Assembly (NCBI GenBank): GCA_964609305.1
Contig: CAZSRK010000030.1
Span: 1-25,327, forward strand
Source of the DNA: CAKSXP01 sp964609305
Lineage (GTDB): Bacteria > Bacillota > Clostridia > Oscillospirales > Oscillospiraceae
Direction: 5' to 3'
Length of the DNA stretch: 25,327 nt
Part shown: positions 7,489 through 13,544 of the stretch, in pieces
How the letters are laid out: every line of letters begins with the position of its first letter
Numbering within the stretch: the first letter of the stretch is position 1
Made by a program: the position numbers and the translations under genes
Notes under the pieces: model-generated
What the model saw: only the letters and a program-made list of their open reading frames with translations
Database searches by the model: none
Told to the model about the DNA's origin: nothing

Positions 7489-7776
7489 ATGCTGAAGGAG
7501 TTTGGATTGAGCGAAACCGAGCCCGGCCTGGAAATAACGGAAACATACATAGAGGAGGACCTCCGATACAATCCGGAGTGCCCCTGCCCCACCCGCACCT
7601 GTCCCCAGCACGGCTTCTGCAAGATATGCGTCCAGCATCACAGGGAGCTTTGCCAGGTAAACGGGGACGAACATCCTCCCGAGCCCGAGGACCCGTCGGA
7701 CGGGAGTTATCCCATGGACCACAGCAAGCCGCTGTGCCAGCGCATACCCAGACAGAGAAATTCGGAGGTGCGGTAA
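7489..7776 (+). CDS. Small cysteine-rich protein, probable metal-binding, function unknown
   Basis: A 95-residue protein whose centre packs cysteines and histidines in a zinc-ribbon-like pattern: CPCPTRTCPQHGFCKICVQHH, then another Cys a few residues on (ELC), and one near the C-terminus. Acidic flanks surround it, and the second half is Pro-, Asp- and Glu-rich, so it may be largely disordered. There is no signal peptide or membrane segment. Short clostridial proteins with a CP-x-HG-x-C-x2-C-x2-HHR core are familiar to me as uncharacterised families, but I cannot name one with confidence. The start at 7489 has GTGAGGG about seven bases upstream; an in-frame ATG at 7456 lies too close to the predicted transcript start. 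One base separates its stop from the next gene, so the two are co-transcribed and probably coupled. Confidence 0.72.
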   Translation: MLKEFGLSETEPGLEITETYIEEDLRYNPECPCPTRTCPQHGFCKICVQHHRELCQVNGDEHPPEPEDPSDGSYPMDHSKPLCQRIPRQRNSEVR

Positions 7777-7777
7777 T

Positions 7778-8632
7778 ATGACGAAGCTCAAAGAGCTGAC
7801 TGTTGGGACGCAGGTTGTCGAACAGCGATCCAATCTTGTTTTCCTGGTCGCTGCGCAGGACCATCCCGGATATAAGGGGACGACACTCGTCTCTCGCGAC
7901 GTTATCCGCTGCGCCTGCTTTGACGCCGCGGAGCCCTGCGACAAAAAGCAGAATTACTTTGAAGCGACCGGCAAATATGGACGCAACGATTATGAACTGT
8001 CAAATATTAACGCCTGGCTCAATTCCGGCGAGCAGTTCTGGTACAGGCCCACGCACGAGCTGGACCAGCCTCCGCGCGGCGGCCTGCTGCGCTACGGCGA
8101 GCAGCCCAACGCGGATGCAAACGGCCTCCTGCGTGAGATTGACCCCCGTTTTGAGGCCGCCATCCTCGAAAGCGATGTGCCCACCCTCTTCCGTTCGCGC
8201 AAAGAGCAGGGCCAGGTCAGGAACATAAAAGCCCGTGTATTTCTTCCCAGCCGCACCGAGCTTGGTTTCGGTGGTGAAAGCGGTATTGAGGACGGCTTCG
8301 CGCTGCCCCTGTTCGAGGGCCGCGCCCACCTCAAGGCAAAACCCACGGAGTACCAGATGAGCATTTTCGGCCGAAGCTGGAACCCCGGTTGGGATTTTGG
8401 CAAACGCGGTAGCGCACCTCTGGGCGCGCCGCAGATATTCGATCCGAAGTACAGCTGGTGGTACTGGACACGCACGCCGCATCTGGCCTACGCCTATCTT
8501 GTGCGGGTCATGAGCGCCAACGGTGCCTTCTCATACGCACTGGCGCACAACGACATCGTCGGCGTCCGTCCTATGATGAATGTTGACGGCGATTATGCCC
8601 TCGGCGACGGGCTTGAACTTGTTCAGGGTTGA
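7778..8632 (+). CDS. DUF6273-like domain protein, function unknown
   Basis: A 284-residue soluble protein without signal peptide or membrane helices. It has the outline of the DUF6273 family: an early YELSNINAWLN-like segment near residue 75, a middle block with RVFLPSRTELG, and the C-terminal signature WYWTRTP...LVRVMSANGAFSY...GVRPMMNVDG, where family members usually show W.R.P, a V...G element and GVRPA.N. This fold is common as a domain of secreted or phage-associated clostridial proteins, with a C-type-lectin or FGE-like appearance, and its function is not established. Here it stands alone as a cytosolic protein. GGAGGTG precedes the ATG at 7778. It is the second gene of a two-gene unit with the Cys-rich protein, and a bidirectional terminator follows. 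The DUF assignment rests on remembered motifs, not on a search. Confidence 0.72.
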   Translation: MTKLKELTVGTQVVEQRSNLVFLVAAQDHPGYKGTTLVSRDVIRCACFDAAEPCDKKQNYFEATGKYGRNDYELSNINAWLNSGEQFWYRPTHELDQPPRGGLLRYGEQPNADANGLLREIDPRFEAAILESDVPTLFRSRKEQGQVRNIKARVFLPSRTELGFGGESGIEDGFALPLFEGRAHLKAKPTEYQMSIFGRSWNPGWDFGKRGSAPLGAPQIFDPKYSWWYWTRTPHLAYAYLVRVMSANGAFSYALAHNDIVGVRPMMNVDGDYALGDGLELVQG

Positions 8633-8650
8633 CATAGCTAAAAACCGATA

Positions 8651-8699
8651 AAAGCTCTCCGGAAGTCAAGTTTTTTCTGACTTCCGGGGAGCTTTTTTA
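8651..8699. terminator. Bidirectional terminator between convergent units
   Basis: An 18-bp stem (8651-8668 with 8678-8695, one G-U pair) has a 9-base loop and is flanked by AAAA on the left and TTTTTT on the right. It lies between the plus-strand DUF6273 gene and the minus-strand ribbon-helix-helix gene, and the tails allow it to end both transcripts. Confidence 0.88.
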
Positions 8700-8704
8700 T
8701 CAGA

Positions 8705-8908
8705 TCATTCTATATCCAGTTCCGGCGGGACATCCAGCTTCTCAGGCGTGTATTTCCCGTTCTTCTTTCGCTGCCTCACACACTCGGTCAAAAGGTACTC
8801 GATCTGGCCGTTGACAGAGCGGAAATCGTCTTCTGCCCAGGCCGCGATCGCGTCATAAAGCTTGACCGAAAGCCGAAGCGGTATCTGCTTTTTAGAATTA
8901 TCGCCCAT
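8705..8908 (-). CDS. Ribbon-helix-helix (Arc-like) DNA-binding protein
   Basis: A 67-residue protein with the Arc/MetJ-type pattern. A short basic N-terminus is followed by a beta strand of alternating residues (KQIPLRLSVKLYDAI) and two helices (AAWAEDDFRSVNGQIEYLLTECV), then a charged tail ending in PPELDIE. Such proteins dimerise through the strand and insert it in the DNA major groove. The gene lies 28 bases downstream of the SPFH-domain gene on the same strand, so they share one transcript. I recall this pairing as recurrent in Clostridia, sometimes labelled as a toxin-antitoxin component, but no toxin is visible here. A plausible target is the palindrome at the promoter of its own operon (9969-9982); that is inference. 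Confidence 0.82.
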   Translation of the reverse strand: MGDNSKKQIPLRLSVKLYDAIAAWAEDDFRSVNGQIEYLLTECVRQRKKNGKYTPEKLDVPPELDIE

Positions 8909-8936
8909 TTTATCGTCCGTTCCTGTAACCTGCGGC

Positions 8937-9950
8937 TCAATACAGGCTCCCGGAATTCACGACGGGCTGAGCATCGTGATTCCCGCAGAGCACAACGAGC
9001 AGATTGGACACCATAGCAGCCTTTCGCTCTTCGTCCAGGGTGACGACGTTGTTTTCGCTCAGCCTTTCCAGCGCCATCTCCACCATGCCGACCGCTCCGT
9101 CGACTATCATTTTCCTGGCATCTATTACGGCGGAGGCCTGCTGGCGCTGAAGCATAACGGCCGCGATCTCCGTGGCATAGGCGAGATAGGTTATACGCGC
9201 CTCAACTATCTCGATGCCGGCCTCATCCACGCGCTGCTGTATCTCGTCGCGTATTCGCCGCGCCACAAGCTCGCTCGAACCTCGCAGACTGCCGTCGTCG
9301 GCGAGGCCGTCGCCGGTCGTGTCGACATTGGGCGCCACGTCATAGGGGTAAAGTCTGACTATGTTCCTGAGCGCGCTGTCACACTGCAGGGAGAGAAACT
9401 CCTTGTAGTTATCTACGTTGAACACCGCTTTTGCCGTGTCCACAATTCTCCAGGTTACGGCTATGCCGATCTCAATCGGATTGCCCAGACAGTCGTTTAT
9501 CTTCTGACGGTTGTTATTGAGCGTCATTATCTTCAGCGATATTTTTTTGCTGGCAAGCTCCAGGTCGCCGGTCGTGCTGACGCTGGCAACGCCGGGTATG
9601 GAAACGGACTTGACATCTCCGCTCTGGTTCAGCTTTGTCTTCGAGGCCGGATTCACCGCCACGCAGAAGGGGTTGACAAAATAGAAGCCGTCGCCCTTTA
9701 GCGTGCCGATATATTTTCCAAACAATGTGAGCACAAGAGCCTCCTGCGGTTTAAGGATTTTCAGACCCGGGACCAGCAGCCAGCCAAAGCATATAACGAC
9801 GAGACTGACGATAAAAAGAGCAGGCCCTTTCCCGTCGTCGAGCATGATACCGCCAAATACACAGCCGAGTATCGCAAGGATATACAAAACGATCGTCAGC
9901 AGCATAACGAGCATGCCCTTTTTCCTGCCTGTTAAAACGATTTCGTTCAT
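8937..9950 (-). CDS. SPFH (stomatin/prohibitin) domain membrane protein
   Basis: A 337-residue protein anchored by two N-terminal hydrophobic segments (about residues 12-30 and 38-58), followed by an SPFH/Band 7 domain. The domain shows GLKILKPQEALVLTLFGKYIGTLKGDGFYFVNPF, the LKIMTLNNNRQKINDC region and VTWRIVDTAKAVFNVDNY. A long helical segment follows (RIRDEIQQRVDEAGIEIVEARITYLAYATEIAAVMLQRQQA). Family members form membrane-associated ring or cage oligomers linked to membrane microdomains and protein quality control. GGAGG lies seven bases before the ATG at 9950. The adjacent ATG at 9953 is only four bases away, and an upstream ATG at 9980 precedes the ribosome-binding site. It is the first gene of an operon with the ribbon-helix-helix protein. 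The exact role is unknown. Confidence 0.88.
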   Translation of the reverse strand: MNEIVLTGRKKGMLVMLLTIVLYILAILGCVFGGIMLDDGKGPALFIVSLVVICFGWLLVPGLKILKPQEALVLTLFGKYIGTLKGDGFYFVNPFCVAVNPASKTKLNQSGDVKSVSIPGVASVSTTGDLELASKKISLKIMTLNNNRQKINDCLGNPIEIGIAVTWRIVDTAKAVFNVDNYKEFLSLQCDSALRNIVRLYPYDVAPNVDTTGDGLADDGSLRGSSELVARRIRDEIQQRVDEAGIEIVEARITYLAYATEIAAVMLQRQQASAVIDARKMIVDGAVGMVEMALERLSENNVVTLDEERKAAMVSNLLVVLCGNHDAQPVVNSGSLY

Positions 9951-9968
9951 CATAAGTCCTCCAATATT

Positions 9969-10010
9969 TTTTGATATCAAAATAATATCATATTAATTTA
10001 CAATTGTCAA
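9969..10010 (-). promoter_or_regulatory. SPFH-operon promoter with a palindrome at the start site
   Basis: On the minus strand, a consensus -35 TTGACA (10005-10010) and -10 TATTAT (9982-9987) are separated by 17 bases. A perfect 14-base palindrome TTTTGATATCAAAA (9969-9982) lies directly downstream of the -10, over the expected transcript start, where a bound repressor would block transcription. The ribbon-helix-helix protein of the same operon is a candidate ligand. Confidence 0.78.
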
Positions 10011-10030
10011 CACTGCACGTCATATCGCTG

Positions 10031-10073
10031 AAAAAATACTCCCACAAGCCGCTTTTCTGCGGCCTGTGGGAGT
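10031..10073 (-). terminator. Intrinsic terminator of the acd-etfBA operon
   Basis: A strong stem, ACTCCCACA...CCGC pairing with GCGG...TGTGGGAGT (10038-10073, small internal bulge), is followed on the minus strand by ATTTTTTC. It starts 30 bases after the etfA stop. Confidence 0.85.
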
Positions 10074-10103
10074 GAAGTGTATGTGCGGTTTTGACCAGGG
10101 CCC

Positions 10104-11294
10104 TTACTGTTCCGCTTTTGGCCAGGCCTCCATAAGCGCGGGGATGATCTGATAGAGATCTCCCGTCAGAGCGTAATCGGCCACTTTGAATATGGGCGCC
10201 TCCGGGTTCTTGTTTATGGCAATTATCGTGTCTGAGGTCTGCATGCCGGCAAGATGCTGTATGGCTCCGGATATGCCGCAGGCTATATATATCCTGGGCT
10301 TGACGGTGGTTCCGGTCTGTCCAACCTGATATGCACTGTCTATCCAGCCGGCATCCACCGCCGCGCGGGATGCGCCGACCGCGGCGCCGAGCTGTGAGGC
10401 AAATTCGCGTATGAGGTTAAAGCCTTCCGCCGAGCCCAGCCCGCGTCCGCCGGAGACGATTATCTCCGCATCCGCCAGTGAAACGGTCTCGCCGGCGTCT
10501 TTTACGACCTCCAGCACCTTTGTACGGATATCACCCTCGGCAAAGGTCGTGTCGAGCTCCACTATATTGAAGCTGTGCTGTGCGTTATATTCCGCTTTCT
10601 GCATAACGCCGCGGCGGACCGTCGCCATCTGCGGACGGTGGTTCGGGGTTATGATCGTCGCCATCAGGTTGCCGCCAAAGGCCGGCCTGGTCTGGAGGAG
10701 CTGGCGCGTCACGGGGTCAATGTCCAGCGAGGTGCAGTCCGCGGTCAGACCGGTATTCACCTTGACAGCGATGCGCGGAGCCAGATCCCGGCCTATATAG
10801 GTCGCGCCGTACCACACGGCCTCGGGCTTGTATCTCCCGATCGCCTCGCTTATCACCTTGGCATATCCCTCTGTATTATATATTTCCAGCTCCGGCCTGT
10901 CGGAGACGTAGACGACATCTGCACCATATGCGCCGAGCTGCTGTACTAAATCCCCGGTCTTGCTGCCGCAGAGCACCGCGCACAGGCGGCAGCCGAGAGC
11001 TTCCGCCAGCTTTCTTCCCTCACCGAGAAGCTCAATCACCACAGGGCTCAGCACACCGTCGCGCTGCTCGGCAAACACCCATATGTCTTTGTAATCGCTG
11101 AAATCCTTCTTTTCAGCATCGGTGCTGTCCGACTCGAGCGCGCCAAACCGGCAGGCGCTGAGACAGGCGCCGCATCCTATACAGTTGGAACCTATCTTCG
11201 CTTTCCCGCTCTCCATCGTGATGGCGCCATAGGGGCAGGCCTTGACGCAGAGAGTGCAGCCCCTGCATTTATCTTCGAGAACATAAACTGCCAT
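10104..11294 (-). CDS. etfA: Electron transfer flavoprotein alpha subunit with N-terminal 2[4Fe-4S] domain
   Basis: The FAD-binding large subunit of an ETF heterodimer that carries electrons between an acyl-CoA (or similar) dehydrogenase and its partners. At 396 residues it is longer than a plain EtfA (about 330) because the first 65 residues are a bacterial ferredoxin module with two CxxCxxCxxxC motifs (CRGCTLCVKACP and CIGCGACLSACR). The ETF alpha domain follows, and the C-terminal FAD-binding signature spans about residues 280-390, including GGRGLGSAEGF, VGQTGTTVKPRIYIACGISG and INKNPEAPIF. Ferredoxin-fused EtfA is known from bifurcating systems such as Acetobacterium CarE and LctC. The start ATG at 11294 is preceded by GAGGAGG. 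It is the last gene of acd-etfB-etfA and looks intact, unlike its two neighbours. The redox role is secure; the substrate is not. Confidence 0.93.
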   Translation of the reverse strand: MAVYVLEDKCRGCTLCVKACPYGAITMESGKAKIGSNCIGCGACLSACRFGALESDSTDAEKKDFSDYKDIWVFAEQRDGVLSPVVIELLGEGRKLAEALGCRLCAVLCGSKTGDLVQQLGAYGADVVYVSDRPELEIYNTEGYAKVISEAIGRYKPEAVWYGATYIGRDLAPRIAVKVNTGLTADCTSLDIDPVTRQLLQTRPAFGGNLMATIITPNHRPQMATVRRGVMQKAEYNAQHSFNIVELDTTFAEGDIRTKVLEVVKDAGETVSLADAEIIVSGGRGLGSAEGFNLIREFASQLGAAVGASRAAVDAGWIDSAYQVGQTGTTVKPRIYIACGISGAIQHLAGMQTSDTIIAINKNPEAPIFKVADYALTGDLYQIIPALMEAWPKAEQ

Positions 11295-11296
11295 CT

Positions 11297-12091
11297 TTAC
11301 ATCCTCCTCAAATAATGTGCTTTTCGCTCAGCGCGGAGATAAGCTCTGCGGCCATCTGCTTTGGCGCGCCGCTGAATCTTCCCGGCGCCTTTCGGATCCG
11401 GCGCGAAAGAGCACAGGACCTTGTCCGGGGATGCGTCCAGGCCGACCTGATCCGGCTCGACCGGGATATCGTTTACAGTCCATATCTGCACCTGCTTCTC
11501 AAACGCCTCAAATATTCCGGAAACGCTCATATATCTTGGGGTGTTGAGTTCCTTTACCGCCGTGAGCAGAGCGGGCGTCCTGACCTGGACAAGCTGATAT
11601 CCGTCCTCAAGCCCGCGGCGCACGGTAAGGGTGTCGCCGTTTACATATACCTTCTGGACATATGTGACCTGCGGAATATTCAAACGCTCGGCTATCTGGG
11701 GGCCGACCTGCGCCGTGTCGCCGTCTATGGCCTGGCGGCCGCAGAAGATGATGTCGACGGGGCCATACCGTTCGATAGCGGCGGCAAGCGCGTTGGAAGT
11801 GGCCCAGGTGTCAGCGCCCGCGAACGCCCGGTCGGACAACAGTATGGCCTCGTCCGCGCCCATGGCAAGGCACTCCCTTAACATGATGTCGGCCTGAAAC
11901 GGCCCCATGGAAAGGACGGCCACCGTTGTGCCCGGGTTTTCGTCCTTGATGCGCAGCGCCTCTTCAAGCGCGTTGGCGTCGTCGGGATTGAGGATGCTCT
12001 CGACACCATCCCTGATCAGCGTGCCCTTGACGGGATCTATCTTAACATTGTTTGTGTTGGGAACCTGTTTTGCACAGACAAGAATTCTCAT
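11297..12091 (-). CDS. etfB: Electron transfer flavoprotein beta subunit, C-terminus frameshifted
   Basis: The small ETF subunit. In bifurcating complexes it holds a second FAD and binds NAD. The start MRILVCAKQVPNT and the signatures DANALEEALR, GRQAIDGDTAQVGPQIAE and LLTAVKELNTPRYMS are typical. The start is ATG 12091 after AAGGAAG; a GTG at 12112 lies upstream of that site. After FAPDPKGAGK the frame becomes an implausible Arg-rich tail ending at 11297. In the neighbouring frame the same DNA encodes a normal ending (FSGAPKQMAAELISALSEKH, then II and a TGA at 11308), just before the etfA ribosome-binding site. Removing one T at 11379-11380 on the plus strand joins the two into a 260-residue protein, the family length. 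So there is either a sequencing error or a real 1-base insertion that alters the last 25 or so residues, which normally pack against EtfA. Confidence 0.88.
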   Translation of the reverse strand: MRILVCAKQVPNTNNVKIDPVKGTLIRDGVESILNPDDANALEEALRIKDENPGTTVAVLSMGPFQADIMLRECLAMGADEAILLSDRAFAGADTWATSNALAAAIERYGPVDIIFCGRQAIDGDTAQVGPQIAERLNIPQVTYVQKVYVNGDTLTVRRGLEDGYQLVQVRTPALLTAVKELNTPRYMSVSGIFEAFEKQVQIWTVNDIPVEPDQVGLDASPDKVLCSFAPDPKGAGKIQRRAKADGRRAYLRAERKAHYLRRM

Positions 12092-12108
12092 ATCCTTAGC
12101 TTCCTTTC

Positions 12109-13243
12109 TCACTTCTTCATAAGCTCTTTGGCAATTACCATGAGCTGTACCTCGCTGGTGCCTTCGTACAAAGGCATGATGCGAAGATCACGGTAAAACC
12201 GCTCGATTGCAAAGCCATTCATGTATCCATAGCCACCGTGTATCTGGAGACATCTGTTTGCAACGTCGACCGCGGTCTCGGCCATATAGTATTTTGCCAT
12301 TGACGCCTGTATGAGCACATCCTGGCCGTTATCGAGATCGTTTACCGCGTTGTAAATGAGCTGTCGGCCGGCCTCGACACGCGCCGCCATATCAGCAAGC
12401 TTGAATTTGGTGTTCTGGAAGCTTCCGATGGTCTTTCCGAACTGCACGCGCTCCCCGGAATATCTGACGGCCTCATCGATACAGCCCTGTGCGCCGCCCA
12501 ATGCCTGGGTCGCGACGTTTATACGTCCGGCGCTAAGACCGGCAGAGGCCACTTTCCAGCCGTCGCCGACCTTTCCGATGAGGTTTTCCCTCGGGACGCG
12601 CACATTGTCGAATATGAGGTCGCAGGTGCCGGAGGCGTGCAGACCCAGCTTCTCCTCCGGTTTGCCCTTGGAAAAGCCGTCCCATCCTGCTTCAACGATG
12701 AATGCCGAGAGCGCCTTTTTCCCGCCGGGGCGCGGCACCTGTGCGTAGACGGTCGCAAAGTCGCAGTCCGGGCCCATGGTTATAAAAGTCTTGCGGCCGT
12801 TGAGGATGAAGTGGTCCCCCTCCTCCTCCGCTGTGGTTATTATAGAGCCGGTATCGGAGCCGGCGTCCGGCTCGGTCAGCGCAAAGGCCGCCTTGAGCCT
12901 GCCCTCGGCCAGGGGACGCAGATATTTCTGCTTCTGCTCCTCATTGCCGCATTTGAAAATGGGCATACCGCTCAGCGAGTTTCCCATGATAAGCGTGCTG
13001 GCAGAAACGTGCTTGCGGCAGAACTCCTCGGTAATAAGAACATAGGACAAAAAGTCGCCGCCCGCTCCGCCGTATTCCTTTGGTATCGCGATGCCCGTAA
13101 AGCCGTATCTGGCACATTTTTCCCAAAGCAAATCAGGATAACGGCCGTTGGCCTCCGCCTCGTCGATGACGGGCACGATCTCATTTTCCGCAAAATCGCG
13201 AGCGAGCAAGCTTTTGAATAAGCTGATGCTTCATGTCCAGCAT
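12109..13243 (-). CDS. Acyl-CoA dehydrogenase, frame broken near the N-terminus
   Basis: A flavin-dependent dehydrogenase acting on the alpha-beta bond of an acyl-CoA, or as an enoyl-CoA reductase in reverse. The continuous frame begins at a TTG at 13209. It contains AFALTEPDAGSDTG (FAD/substrate loop), KTFIT, LGLHASGTCDLIFDNVRVP, GGYGYMNGFAIERFYRDLR and the catalytic glutamate in LYEGTSEVQ about 17 residues from the end. The TTG has no ribosome-binding site. An ATG at 13243, with AAAGGAG ten bases upstream, starts MLDMKHQLIQKLAR in another frame, and that frame stops soon after a GCGA tandem repeat (13198-13207). Deleting one 4-base unit joins it perfectly to RDFAENEI, giving 376 residues, the family norm. 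The gene is first in an operon with etfB (start 18 bases beyond its stop) and etfA, so a bifurcating Bcd/Car-like complex is likely. The acyl substrate cannot be told. Confidence 0.88.
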
Positions 13244-13309
13244 TGTGAATCTACTCCTTTGATCAACTTCTCAGATGTCGAGATTATCGACGATTTTTCA
13301 TCTGATTTG

Positions 13310-13338
13310 ATTATAGGATGTCGTTAAAATTTTGTCAA
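13310..13338 (-). promoter_or_regulatory. Consensus sigma-A promoter of the acd-etfBA operon
   Basis: On the minus strand, perfect TTGACA (13333-13338) and perfect TATAAT (13310-13315) are separated by 17 bases, giving a leader of about 60 bases. Two 10-base palindromes lie just upstream, AACATATGTT (13358-13367) and ATTGGCCAAT (13371-13380), and could be regulator sites. Between them and the polC terminator (13381-13436) I see nothing else. Confidence 0.85.
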
Positions 13339-13436
13339 CCGAGAATGTTAATTTTATAACATATGTTCAAATTGGCCAATCGCTTCGGCCTCTAAGTGGT
13401 AATTTTGACGGGGCCGCTACCAGACACCCCGCATGG

Positions 13437-13499
13437 TGAAAAAAGAAAGAAGAGCGCAAAAGAATCCGGTGCACATGATAGTGCACCGGATTCTTTTGC
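13437..13499 (-). terminator. Intrinsic terminator of the pyrH-polC operon
   Basis: A perfect 19-bp inverted repeat (13456-13474 with 13481-13499) has a 6-base loop and is followed on the minus strand by a T-rich run to about 13437. It lies 45 bases after the polC stop. Confidence 0.88.
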
Positions 13500-13544
13500 A
13501 TGGCCGCGCTGCGCGTAATAAACACACAGGCAGTATGTGTTTTT

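Noticed and set aside
8862..9701. Long plus-strand frame (279 codons) opposite the SPFH gene
   Set aside because: It is the shadow of the GC-rich SPFH coding sequence; its translation has no family motif and the opposite strand has a full promoter, ribosome-binding site and domain.
13358..13380. Two adjacent 10-base palindromes upstream of the acd promoter as a distinct regulatory element
   Set aside because: Ten-base palindromes in AT-rich DNA arise easily by chance. They are mentioned with the promoter but not claimed as a proven operator without conservation data.
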